Assembly (NCBI RefSeq): GCF_018613715.1 | Contig: NZ_JAGGPT010000006.1 | Coordinates: forward strand, 496,001-560,000 | DNA from: Chryseobacterium sp. ISL-6 | Lineage (GTDB): Bacteria; Bacteroidota; Bacteroidia; Flavobacteriales; Weeksellaceae | Direction of reading: 5' to 3' | DNA length: 64,000 nt | Shown here: in pieces, positions 8,453-17,538 of the stretch | Layout of the letters: every line of letters begins with the position of its first letter | How positions within the stretch are numbered: the stretch's first letter is position 1 | The notes under the pieces: generated by a model | What the model saw: the letters and a program-made list of their open reading frames with translations, nothing else | Database searches by the model: none | Told to the model about the DNA's origin: nothing | Made by a program: the position numbers and the translations under genes

Positions 8453-10687
8453 ATGAAAAAAGAACTGCTTATCTATTTTTTTATTGCTCTGTTTTTTCAA
8501 ACGGTTAATGCTCAACAACGGAAGGATGATGTCCTTTCATGGGTGGATCCCTTTATAGGAACTGGCGGGCACGGCCACACATTCCCGGGAGCTACAACAC
8601 CTTTCGGAATGATACAGTTGAGCCCCGATCAGAATACAAAAAGTGGTGACTGGGATTGGTGTTCAGGATATCATTACAGCAGTAAGACCATAATGGGGTT
8701 TAGCCACAATCACCTTAGTGGAACCGGTTGGGCTGATCTTGGAGATATTTTGGTAATGCCTACCGTTGGAAAAGTAAAAATGCTTCCCGGTTCAGAAGAA
8801 AATCCGGAGAGCGGTTATCGTTCCAAATTCAGTCATGAAAAAGAAACTGCCTCACCTGGATATTATTCTGTGATGTTGGATAGTTATGGCATAAAAGCAG
8901 AATTGACGGCTTCGCCAAGAGTAGGCTTTCATAAATATACATTTCCAAAGAGTGATGAATCAAACATTATCATTGATCCAACGAACAAAATCTTCGGAAA
9001 TATTAATCATACACTGGTAAGAATAGAGGGAAATAACAAAATTTCAGGCTATTGCTACAGTAATGGATGGGGTGGAAAAAGATTTGCCTATTTCGTAATG
9101 GAATTTTCAAAACCATTTAAGTCTTATGGAACCTATTCTGAGGGAAAAATAAAAGATAATGAAAATTTTGCCCTTGCTAAAGATGCAAAAGCATATGTAA
9201 GGTTTTCTACTGAACAGAACGAAAGCATCGAGGTAAAAGTGTCTTTATCTCCGGTAAGTACAGAAGGAGCAAAGGAAAATTTTGACGCTGAAGCAAAAAA
9301 TATTGATTTTGCCAAAGCTAAAGAAACAGCACAAAATACGTGGCGGGACCTCTTGAATAGATTTCAGATAACAGGAGGAACAAACGATCAGAGAAAAATC
9401 TTCTACACAGGAGTTTATCATACTTTCATTGCACCAAATCTATATATGGATACCAATGGAGATTATGTAGCCGCTCAGGAAAATATGAATACCAAATGGT
9501 TCACAAACTATAGTACGTACTCGTATTGGGATGGTTTTAGAGCGACACATCCCCTGCTTACTATTATGGATCAGAAGCATACTAAAGAATTTGCAAATTC
9601 TCTGATCAGTAGATATACAGACCGTAAAGATCATATGCCGATATGGGAGCTTTGTGGATATGATAATTTCTGTATGCTTGGTTACCATAGTGTATCAGTT
9701 ATTTGGGATGCCATTTCTAAAGGAGTGCCCGGAATTGATCAGGAGAAAGCATTCGCTGCAATGAAAGACGCTTCTTTAACGGATAAAATGAGCAGCAGTG
9801 ATGGCGGTGGCGGTCTTAATGATTACATCAAACTTGGTTATTCACCATCAGAAAATGGGGCTTCTGTTTCCGCAACTCTTGAATATGCCTATGACGACTG
9901 GTGTATTCAGCAGCTGGCAGAAAAATTAGGTAAAAAAGAGGATGCGGAAGTTTATAAGAAACGTTCAATGAATTTCCTTAATACATTCAATAAAGAGAAT
10001 AGCCATTTCTGGCCGAAACAAAAAAACGGTCAATTCTTACCTGATTTTCCGTTAAATGACTGGAAAAAATTACAACCTCATTGGGTTTCAGGAAATATCT
10101 GGGCGTATGATTTCTTTGCTCCGCATCAGATTGATGAAATGATGAATCTGTATGGCGGAAAAAAAGGATTCGAAGAAAAACTGGATAAGACTTTTACCGA
10201 GGCACTTAAAATGGAGGGTGAGCAGCATGTTGATATTTCAGGATTTATTGGATCTTTAGGATTTGGTGATGAACCGGGACATCATGTTCCTTATCTTTAT
10301 AATTATGCGGGAGCTCCATACAAAACTCAGAAAATGATAAAATTCATCCGCGATAATATGTATGCAGCAAAACCTGATGGAATTGTAAATAACGAAGATT
10401 GCGGACAGATGTCAGCCTGGTATATTTTCTCTTCATTAGGATTTTATCCGGTTACTCCAGGTAAGCCGGTTTACGCGATTGGAGCTCCTCAGTTCCCTAA
10501 AGTTTCTTTAAAACTGGAGAATGGGAAAACTTTCACCGTGATTGCGGACAAAATATCTGATAAGAATATATATGTTCAGAAAATGTATCTGAATGGGAAA
10601 GAATTTAAAAGCTGGGAATTGAACCACAGCGACATTATGAATGGTGGCGAATTGAGATTTGTGATGGGAAATAAGCCCGTAAAATAG
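8453..10687 (+). CDS. GH92 alpha-mannosidase
   Basis: A calcium-dependent exo-alpha-mannosidase of 744 aa with a Sec signal (FFQTVNAQ). ATG at 8453 is preferred over an upstream in-frame TTG at 8417 because the signal peptide starts there. GH92 landmarks are clear: GTGGHGHTFPGATTPFGMIQ near the N-terminus, YSYWDGFRATHPLLT, HMPIWELCGYDNFCMLGYHS, GFGDEPGHHVPYLYNYAG, and the C-terminal NEDCGQMSAWYIFSSLGFYP. The family removes terminal alpha-1,2, alpha-1,3, alpha-1,4 or alpha-1,6 mannose with inversion; I cannot assign linkage from the sequence. A likely periplasmic location places it in trimming imported high-mannose N-glycan arms together with GH125 and GH38. Confidence 0.95.
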   Translation: MKKELLIYFFIALFFQTVNAQQRKDDVLSWVDPFIGTGGHGHTFPGATTPFGMIQLSPDQNTKSGDWDWCSGYHYSSKTIMGFSHNHLSGTGWADLGDILVMPTVGKVKMLPGSEENPESGYRSKFSHEKETASPGYYSVMLDSYGIKAELTASPRVGFHKYTFPKSDESNIIIDPTNKIFGNINHTLVRIEGNNKISGYCYSNGWGGKRFAYFVMEFSKPFKSYGTYSEGKIKDNENFALAKDAKAYVRFSTEQNESIEVKVSLSPVSTEGAKENFDAEAKNIDFAKAKETAQNTWRDLLNRFQITGGTNDQRKIFYTGVYHTFIAPNLYMDTNGDYVAAQENMNTKWFTNYSTYSYWDGFRATHPLLTIMDQKHTKEFANSLISRYTDRKDHMPIWELCGYDNFCMLGYHSVSVIWDAISKGVPGIDQEKAFAAMKDASLTDKMSSSDGGGGLNDYIKLGYSPSENGASVSATLEYAYDDWCIQQLAEKLGKKEDAEVYKKRSMNFLNTFNKENSHFWPKQKNGQFLPDFPLNDWKKLQPHWVSGNIWAYDFFAPHQIDEMMNLYGGKKGFEEKLDKTFTEALKMEGEQHVDISGFIGSLGFGDEPGHHVPYLYNYAGAPYKTQKMIKFIRDNMYAAKPDGIVNNEDCGQMSAWYIFSSLGFYPVTPGKPVYAIGAPQFPKVSLKLENGKTFTVIADKISDKNIYVQKMYLNGKEFKSWELNHSDIMNGGELRFVMGNKPVK

Positions 10688-10720
10688 AATTAATAAAATA
10701 ACAACGAAATAAAAGTATCA

Positions 10721-12148
10721 ATGGAAAGGAGAAAATTTTTAAAAACAAGTGCATTAGCTGGAGCAGGTTTATTATGGAGTCAGAATACATTTGCGAAAAG
10801 TTTTAGCTTTGAAGAATTCCCTGTGGTCCGTGTTCCTAAAGATAAAAGGCATTTTACCAGTGAAGCAGTAGAAACTGCGATTTCAGCGTTTAAAAAGAAA
10901 GTTAAAAATAAAGAATTAGCATGGCTCTTCGAAAACTGTTTCCCGAATACATTAGATACTACAGTTTTTTATAAAGAAATTAACGGAACTCCCGATACGT
11001 ATGTTATTACCGGAGATATAGATGCCATGTGGCTTCGTGATAGTTCGGCTCAGGTATTTCCTTATCTACAGTTTTCAAAAAAGGATGAAAAGCTACATAA
11101 GCTCATTTCTGGAGTAATACATAAGCAAACACAATTCATCTTAAAAGATCCTTATGCAAATGCATTCTATAATGATGATAATAAGATAAGCAAGTGGAAA
11201 GAGTATGATCATACAGATATGAAACCCGGTATTCACGAGAGAAAGTGGGAAATCGATTCATTATGTTATCCTATTCGTCTGGCGTATAATTTCTGGAAAA
11301 CAACGGGAGATGTAAAACCTTTTGACGATAACTGGTTGCGGGGTATTAAACTTACTTTACAAACTTTTACTGAGCAACAGAGAAAAACAAACTTAGGTCC
11401 TTACAAATTCGAACGTACGACGGCTTGGGCTACAGATGGAATCCCGATGGGAGGTTATGGTTATCCTACGAATCCTGTAGGTCTTATCAATTCAATGTTC
11501 CGTCCAAGTGATGACGCCACTATTTATGCGTTCCTGATCCCATCTAATTTATTTGCAGTAGTAAGTTTACGACAGGCCGCGGAGATGGTTTCGGAGATAA
11601 AAAATGAAAAAGCTTTGGCTCAGCAATTAAGCAGTCTGGCTGATGAGGTCGATGCTGCCGTCAAAAAGTATGGAATCTACGATCACCCCGAGTATGGGAA
11701 AATATATGCTTTTGAAACGAATGGTTTCGGTAGTTATAATTTGATGGACGACGCCAATTGTCCGAGTCTTTTAGGTTTACCTTATCTGGGAGCAGTGAAA
11801 GCTGATGATCCTATCTATTTAAATACCAGAAAATATGTGTGGTCAAAGGATAATCCTTTCTTTTTCAAAGGAAAGCTGGCTGAAGGAATTGGCGGACCAC
11901 ATATCGGTCTTGATATGATCTGGCCAATGAGCATCATTATGAAAGCCCTTACAACTAAAGATAAAGGTGAAATAAAATGGTGCATAGAAACTTTACAAAA
12001 AACGCATGGTGGAACAGGTTTCATGCATGAATCCTTTAATAAGGATGATGACAAAAAGTTTACAAGAGAATGGTTTGCATGGTCCAACACCTTATTTGGA
12101 GAATTATTATGGAAAACCTTTAACGAAAATCAAGATTTATTGACGTAG
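10721..12148 (+). CDS. GH125 exo-alpha-1,6-mannosidase
   Basis: This 475-aa protein belongs to GH125, inverting exo-alpha-1,6-mannosidases. Diagnostic blocks are TYVITGDIDAMWLRDSSAQV (residues ~93-112), SLCYPIRLAYNFWKTTGD, TDGIPMGGYGYPTNPVGL and GTGFMHESFNKDD. The N-terminus MERRKFLKTSALAGAGLLW has a twin-arginine followed by FLK and a hydrophobic stretch, so export by Tat is likely, unlike the Sec signals on neighbouring enzymes. It starts 33 bp after GH92. Its expected role is cleaving the alpha-1,6 branch of the mannose core after alpha-1,2 and alpha-1,3 residues are gone. Confidence 0.94.
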   Translation: MERRKFLKTSALAGAGLLWSQNTFAKSFSFEEFPVVRVPKDKRHFTSEAVETAISAFKKKVKNKELAWLFENCFPNTLDTTVFYKEINGTPDTYVITGDIDAMWLRDSSAQVFPYLQFSKKDEKLHKLISGVIHKQTQFILKDPYANAFYNDDNKISKWKEYDHTDMKPGIHERKWEIDSLCYPIRLAYNFWKTTGDVKPFDDNWLRGIKLTLQTFTEQQRKTNLGPYKFERTTAWATDGIPMGGYGYPTNPVGLINSMFRPSDDATIYAFLIPSNLFAVVSLRQAAEMVSEIKNEKALAQQLSSLADEVDAAVKKYGIYDHPEYGKIYAFETNGFGSYNLMDDANCPSLLGLPYLGAVKADDPIYLNTRKYVWSKDNPFFFKGKLAEGIGGPHIGLDMIWPMSIIMKALTTKDKGEIKWCIETLQKTHGGTGFMHESFNKDDDKKFTREWFAWSNTLFGELLWKTFNENQDLLT

Positions 12149-12261
12149 AAACTTTACAGTAACACCAGGTTCTTTTTTTGTTCATAACATTTAGATAAAG
12201 CTTAATTCAAGCTGTTTTCCAGTATTTTATACTTTAAAAAACAACAAAACCAAGTCATATT

Positions 12262-14418
12262 ATGAAAAAAAAATCCATTCTTATTGCACTGATCTTATTG
12301 ATTTTTCAGTCAAACTCTTTTATCAAAGCACAACAGCTTAATCCTTTGGGAATCTGCTATGTAGAAGTGAACAATAACAATATCCTGAATGCAGGATCGT
12401 ACAAACTGCAAACATCAGATAAATACTTATTTGGTGTGGTAAATATTTTTGCTGCAAACCTTAACTATGACGCCAACAGAGGCAGAGCATATCTGTATTG
12501 TAATAATAATGTAACCAAAGTACTTACCAATGCAGATACTTACATCAAGCCACTTCAGCAAAAAGGAATGAAAGTGGTATTGACCATTTTGGGGAATCAT
12601 CAGGGAGCGGGACTTTGTAATTTTCCGACCCGTGAAGCTGCTAAAGATTTTGCTTTACAACTTGCTCATACCGTAAACACTTATGGTTTAGATGGTATCG
12701 ACTTTGATGATGAGTATTCAGATTACGGTCAAAATGGAACCGGGCAGCCTAATGACAGCTCTTTTGTAATGCTGATTCAGGAATTAAGAGCATTATTGCC
12801 GGATAAGATCATTTCATTTTATTATTATGGTCCAGCTTCATCAAGACTTTCTTGGAATGGAAACAGAGTAGGAGATAACATTAACTACAGCTGGAATGCA
12901 ATGTATGGTACTTTCTCTGCACCAAGTGTTCCTCCTCTTACAAAGGCGCAAATTTCCCCAGCAGCCATATGGATGGGAAATACTTCTAATTCTACAACAA
13001 CCAGTTTGGCAAGTCAGACTAAAACTGGAGGATATGGGTTATTTCTTTGGTATGATCTTCACGGAACTAGTGAGACCACACAACTTTCAGCAGGAACACA
13101 AACATTGTATGGAGAACAAACTGTTTTAAGCTCTCCTTTACAGTCATGGGCACAAGGAACCAATTGTGATGCTCCAATTGGATTGTATACAAGCAATCTT
13201 ACCGGGACAAGTGTAAAACTAAATTGGTCAGCTGTTGGAACGAATACTTATGATGTAGATTATAAACCAGCTTCTTCAAATACATGGACGAGTGTTGCAG
13301 CTGCTACTACTTCCACTTCGGTAACGATATCAGGATTAGCGCAGAATACGGAATATGATTGGAGAATCAGGACAAATTGCAGTGTAAAAAGTACCTATAA
13401 TTTTGCTCCAAGATTTAACAGTGGTACCGGAACAACCGTTCCAACAGGTTCTTATGCTCTTTCCTTAGATGGAAGCAGCGAATCAGGCTCAGCCGGAAAT
13501 CTTAATTTAAGCGGTTCAGCATTGTCTTTTGAAGGGTGGATAAAACCATCATCTTTTAAATCAGGATTCCCTTATATTTCATCTATTATGGGAACAGAAA
13601 TAAGCGACAGTAATTCTGCATTTTTACGATTAGGAGATGGTAATCTTGCCAATAATAAACTTCAGTTTGTATTAAGTATTAATAATGTACAACAAAAGTT
13701 GGCTTCTAATATAGCATTAAATGCTAATACATGGTATCACGTTGCGGCAACCTATGATGGGTCTACTATGAAACTGTACATCAATGGAACTCTGGATGCA
13801 AGCCGTTCCCAAAGTGGGAACTTCACTTCTAACGGAGCATTTAATGTTGGTTATTTATATAATGTATCCCGAAATTTCAATGGTAAAGTAGATGAGGTTC
13901 GCGTTTGGAGACGGGCATTAAATCAGACAGAGGTTAGCCAGAATATGTGTAACGTCACACTTCCAGCTACTTCTCTCGCTGCCTATTGGAAGTTTAATGA
14001 AGGAAGTGGTTCATCAGTCCAGGATACTTCAGGAAACGGTGTTATACTGACTTTAACCGGAATTGATGCTTCTAACTGGGGAACAGATATTCCATGTGCT
14101 ACAGGGACTCAAAAAATTTCAGAAAACGGAAGAAATCAAAAAGGAACAGGACTGGAGCAAGTGGCTGGTAAAAAACAAATAAAACTGTATCCTAATCCTT
14201 TAAGTAAATCATCACCGCTTACTATTTCTGTTCCTGAAGAATATAACAAAGGGAAATTAACGGTCTATAGTTTCAGTGGAAGTATCATAGAAATAAAAAC
14301 ATTAAATACTGGGAATAACCAATATGAGATGTCTAAACTTTCAATAGGAAATTATATCATTCAATTTGAGTCTCAAGATGGAAGCCTGAAACATACTGAA
14401 AAATTAATCGTTAACTAA
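12262..14418 (+). CDS. GH18 endo-beta-N-acetylglucosaminidase (EndoF1-like) with Fn3, LamG and T9SS tail
   Basis: This 718-aa secreted enzyme has a Sec signal (FIKAQ), then a GH18 barrel (about 25-290) resembling Elizabethkingia EndoF1/EndoH: NIFAANLNYD, VVLTILGNHQGAG and the catalytic LDGIDFDDEYSDYG with D144, D147, D149 and acid E151. One fibronectin type III domain follows (~300-385), then a LamG-like domain (~395-600: FEGWIKPSSFK, WYHVAATYDGSTMKLYINGT), and finally a type A T9SS sorting domain starting KLYPNPLSKSS. The enzyme family cuts the chitobiose core of N-glycans between the two GlcNAc residues. The T9SS tail implies surface or extracellular release. A paralogue follows directly downstream. 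Confidence 0.94.
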   Translation: MKKKSILIALILLIFQSNSFIKAQQLNPLGICYVEVNNNNILNAGSYKLQTSDKYLFGVVNIFAANLNYDANRGRAYLYCNNNVTKVLTNADTYIKPLQQKGMKVVLTILGNHQGAGLCNFPTREAAKDFALQLAHTVNTYGLDGIDFDDEYSDYGQNGTGQPNDSSFVMLIQELRALLPDKIISFYYYGPASSRLSWNGNRVGDNINYSWNAMYGTFSAPSVPPLTKAQISPAAIWMGNTSNSTTTSLASQTKTGGYGLFLWYDLHGTSETTQLSAGTQTLYGEQTVLSSPLQSWAQGTNCDAPIGLYTSNLTGTSVKLNWSAVGTNTYDVDYKPASSNTWTSVAAATTSTSVTISGLAQNTEYDWRIRTNCSVKSTYNFAPRFNSGTGTTVPTGSYALSLDGSSESGSAGNLNLSGSALSFEGWIKPSSFKSGFPYISSIMGTEISDSNSAFLRLGDGNLANNKLQFVLSINNVQQKLASNIALNANTWYHVAATYDGSTMKLYINGTLDASRSQSGNFTSNGAFNVGYLYNVSRNFNGKVDEVRVWRRALNQTEVSQNMCNVTLPATSLAAYWKFNEGSGSSVQDTSGNGVILTLTGIDASNWGTDIPCATGTQKISENGRNQKGTGLEQVAGKKQIKLYPNPLSKSSPLTISVPEEYNKGKLTVYSFSGSIIEIKTLNTGNNQYEMSKLSIGNYIIQFESQDGSLKHTEKLIVN

Positions 14419-14431
14419 TAATATTTTCATT

Positions 14432-14467
14432 GGTAGAATCATTGAGTCTAAGCCCAGTGATTCTACC
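14432..14467 (+). terminator. Hairpin between the two GH18 genes
   Basis: A 13-bp stem (14432-14444 with 14455-14467, one U-G pair) and a 10-nt loop lie just after the first GH18 stop and 23 bp before the second start. It is followed by only a short T-rich stretch, so it may attenuate or protect the 3' end rather than stop all transcripts. Confidence 0.55.
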
Positions 14468-14489
14468 ATTTCTAAAAACAAATTTTAAT

Positions 14490-16877
14490 ATGAAAAAAAA
14501 ATCTATTCTTATTGTATTGATTTTATTGATCTTTCAAGCAAAATCATTATTAAATGCGCAGCTTAATCCTTTAGGAATATGCTATGTAGAAGTGAATAAC
14601 AGCAATATGCTAAATGCAGGGTCTTATACTTTGCAAAACACCAACAAGCAACTTTTTGATGTTGCTATTATTTTTGCAGCTAATATTAATTATGATGTTT
14701 CTAAAAGTAGGGCCTACATCTCCAGCAATAATAATGTCACAAAAGTATTGAACGATGTAGATACTTATGTAAGGCCTTTACAGCAAAAAGGGATCAAAGT
14801 ACTGCTGGATATTCTTGGAAATCATCAGGGAGCAGGGCTTTGTAACTTTCCAAACCGCGAAGCAGCGCGTGATTTTGCATTGCAGATTGCAAATACCGTT
14901 TATACCTACGGTTTAGATGGTGTTGATCTTGATGATGAATATTCTGATTATGGAAATAACGGAACAGGACAGCCTAATAACAGCTCTTTTGTTATGTTAT
15001 TACAAGAGCTTAAAGCTGCAATGCCGGATAAATTAATCACTTTTTATTTTATCGGCCCGGCAACGACAAGACAGAGTTACAATGGTGATCAGGCAGGAAA
15101 TTACATCAATTATGGATGGAATGCTTATTATGGAACGTATAGTGCACCTAGTATACCACCTCTTGCTAATTCCAAGGTTTCAGCTGCAGCAACCTGGATA
15201 CAGAATACTTCTGCATCTACACTTACCACTCTGGCTACCAATACAAAAAATGATGGCTATGGAGTATTTATGTGGTATGATCTTAAAGGAACAAATGCTG
15301 CCAGTTATTTGAGTACAGGATCGAATATTCTTTATAATGAAAACACACAGCTAAGCGGTCAGCTTTATTCTTGGACTCAGGGGGCAACTTGCGATCCGCC
15401 ACTGGGGCTTGAAGTTACTAATGTTACAGGAACGACAGCGAAACTAAACTGGACTTCCAATGGATCTCAGACTTATAAAATTGATTATAAAGCGGTAGGC
15501 TCAAATACGTGGATTAATGCAGCCAATAATTATACAGGAAGCAATATCGTCATTAATAATCTAACTCTAAGCACAGATTATGACTGGAGAATACAATCCA
15601 ATTGCTCTTCAACTTTAAAGAGTACTTATCTTTTTGCACCGAGATTTAATTCAGGAAACGGATGTGAAACTCCGGCTGGTTTAGTGTCAAGTAATTATCT
15701 GGGAACAACTACTAAATTATCCTGGAATACAGGAACTGCGTCTACTTATACACTGCAATATAAAACTGCTGTTGCATCGACGTGGACTACAGTTCCGAAT
15801 ATTTCAACCAACACCTATACTTTACAAAATTTGTCAGAAAACACAAACTATGTATGGAAAGTACAGTCAGTATGCGGTGGAACTAATACCAGCACATACT
15901 CAGGTGAAGCTACTTTTAACAGTGGTTTTCTTCCTGTTCAAAGTCCTGGTCCAAGATCACTTTCTTTCAATGGCAGTACAAATTATCTTAATGCTGGGCA
16001 ATTTAACCTTAGTGGAAATGCTTTAACATTCGAAGGTTGGGTTAAAGTAAATTCATTTAAGCCTGCCTTCCCTTACATTTCATCAGTGCTTGGTATTGAA
16101 GTTGGAGACAATAATTCAGCAATATTAAGGTTTGGTGATGGGAATCTTGCGAATAACAAATTACAGTTCATCTTAAGTTTTGGGTCGTCCCAGATAAAAC
16201 TTAATAGCATTACAGGACTGAATACAAATGCCTGGTATCATATAGCGGCAACTTATGATGGTGTATCCATGAAGATCTACATTAATGGAAATCTGGATGC
16301 AAGTGTTGCTGCAACAGGAAATTTTACAGCAAATGGGATCCTTTACCTGGCGAGAAATTATGATAACTCCAGAACACTCAACGGTTTCTTAGATGAATTC
16401 AGAGTTTGGAAAAAAGCATTAACACCTCAGGAGATTATGGATAATAAATGTAATATTGCAGCAAATTCATCTAGCCTTGAAGCTAATTGGAAAATGGATG
16501 AAGGTAGTGGCAATGGAGCTTTAGATGCTACTTCCAATACTCATTTTGCGGCTTTAATCAATATGTCCGCTTCTAACTGGAGTACAGATGTTCCTTGCAG
16601 CACACCATTATCTACAAGAGATGTTGACATGGATAAAGGGAATAGTGTATATCCAAATCCAGTTAAAAAAGGAAATGATATTCATTTTATCATCAATGAT
16701 CATTCTGCTAGTGAGGTTGTACTTTATGATATTTCAGGAAAGTTGGTTAAAAAACAGAATATTGATAAAAATAATATCACAGTTAATACCCAAAATTTAG
16801 CCACTGGTACTTATATTTATAAAATAAAATCGGCGAACGATCAAATTATTTCTTCGGGAAAGGTAATCGTAGAATAG
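14490..16877 (+). CDS. Second GH18 endo-beta-N-acetylglucosaminidase with two Fn3 domains, LamG and T9SS tail
   Basis: A tandem paralogue of the preceding gene, 795 aa from ATG 14490; an in-frame TTG at 14430 lies inside the intergenic hairpin and is rejected. Signal peptide and barrel are closely similar, with catalytic LDGVDLDDEYSDYG (acid E150) and ILGNHQGAG. It differs by carrying two fibronectin type III domains (~305-395 and ~395-485) before the LamG-like domain (~490-700) and a T9SS type A tail (VYPNPVKKGND ... GTYIYKIKSANDQIISSGK). Both are predicted to be exported by type IX secretion and to release N-glycans from host or environmental glycoproteins. Divergence in barrel loops such as YFIGPATTRQS against YYYGPASSRLS could mean different glycan preferences. 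Confidence 0.94.
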   Translation: MKKKSILIVLILLIFQAKSLLNAQLNPLGICYVEVNNSNMLNAGSYTLQNTNKQLFDVAIIFAANINYDVSKSRAYISSNNNVTKVLNDVDTYVRPLQQKGIKVLLDILGNHQGAGLCNFPNREAARDFALQIANTVYTYGLDGVDLDDEYSDYGNNGTGQPNNSSFVMLLQELKAAMPDKLITFYFIGPATTRQSYNGDQAGNYINYGWNAYYGTYSAPSIPPLANSKVSAAATWIQNTSASTLTTLATNTKNDGYGVFMWYDLKGTNAASYLSTGSNILYNENTQLSGQLYSWTQGATCDPPLGLEVTNVTGTTAKLNWTSNGSQTYKIDYKAVGSNTWINAANNYTGSNIVINNLTLSTDYDWRIQSNCSSTLKSTYLFAPRFNSGNGCETPAGLVSSNYLGTTTKLSWNTGTASTYTLQYKTAVASTWTTVPNISTNTYTLQNLSENTNYVWKVQSVCGGTNTSTYSGEATFNSGFLPVQSPGPRSLSFNGSTNYLNAGQFNLSGNALTFEGWVKVNSFKPAFPYISSVLGIEVGDNNSAILRFGDGNLANNKLQFILSFGSSQIKLNSITGLNTNAWYHIAATYDGVSMKIYINGNLDASVAATGNFTANGILYLARNYDNSRTLNGFLDEFRVWKKALTPQEIMDNKCNIAANSSSLEANWKMDEGSGNGALDATSNTHFAALINMSASNWSTDVPCSTPLSTRDVDMDKGNSVYPNPVKKGNDIHFIINDHSASEVVLYDISGKLVKKQNIDKNNITVNTQNLATGTYIYKIKSANDQIISSGKVIVE

Positions 16878-16955
16878 ATATCAGGATGAATAACTTCATA
16901 GATTTGAAGTAATAATTAAACAAATAGAATTAAATTTAAATAGCATTAAAACTGT

Positions 16956-17453
16956 ATGAGCGCAGAAAAAAAAGAAGTATTTGAGAAAGTAGAGAAAATG
17001 TTAGAAGCTCAGGGCTTTAATCTTGCTGCAAAAGATGATGGAAGACCTTGGGGTGGTTTTTTTGTGATTGATGAAAATCAGGCACAGGATTTTGCCAACC
17101 GGTATTTTGATGGGATCGATGTAGAAAGCCTGAAGATAGGTGGAAAACTAAGTCCAAAGATTTTGGTTGTTGCTCCTGAAGCCAGATTAAGCTGGCAGTA
17201 TCATCACAGAAGAGCTGAGATCTGGCAGGTTGTTGAAGGAAAAGTAGGCATCAAAACTAGTGATACTGATGAAGAGGGGGAATTGATAGAGTATAACCCT
17301 AAGGATCAGATAAAACTTCAGCAAGGCGAAAGACACCGCTTGATAGGTTTAGATGATTGGGGAGTTGTGGCTGAAATATGGCAGCATACTGATGCGTCTA
17401 ATCCATCAGATGAAGATGATATCGTGAGAGTACAGGACGATTTCGGAAGATAA
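16956..17453 (+). CDS. Cupin phosphomannose isomerase-like protein
   Basis: A 165-aa cytoplasmic protein with a single cupin fold. The metal-binding block is WQYHHRRAEIWQVVEGKVGI and the second cupin motif is QQGERHRLIGLDDWGVVAEI. This pattern matches type II phosphomannose isomerase cupins, often annotated as mannose-6-phosphate isomerase or phosphoheptose isomerase in Bacteroidota. The inferred job is interconversion of mannose-6-phosphate and fructose-6-phosphate. Another, structurally unrelated isomerase candidate is encoded at 23089-24843, so the locus has two. The gene ends just before a strong intrinsic terminator. Confidence 0.82.
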   Translation: MSAEKKEVFEKVEKMLEAQGFNLAAKDDGRPWGGFFVIDENQAQDFANRYFDGIDVESLKIGGKLSPKILVVAPEARLSWQYHHRRAEIWQVVEGKVGIKTSDTDEEGELIEYNPKDQIKLQQGERHRLIGLDDWGVVAEIWQHTDASNPSDEDDIVRVQDDFGR

Positions 17454-17472
17454 TTCTAAAATAATTATATCT

Positions 17473-17525
17473 GCCTCTGTCCGTCATTTCTCCCACTAAG
17501 AGAGATGATGGGCAGGGGCTTTTTT
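17473..17525 (+). terminator. Strong intrinsic terminator between the cupin gene and GH97
   Basis: A 20-bp stem (17473-17492 with 17500-17519, four G-U pairs), a 7-nt loop (CCACTAA) and a T6 run. It lies 20 bp after the cupin gene and only 13 bp before the GH97 start codon. Confidence 0.85.
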
Positions 17526-17538
17526 AAGATTAAATAGT

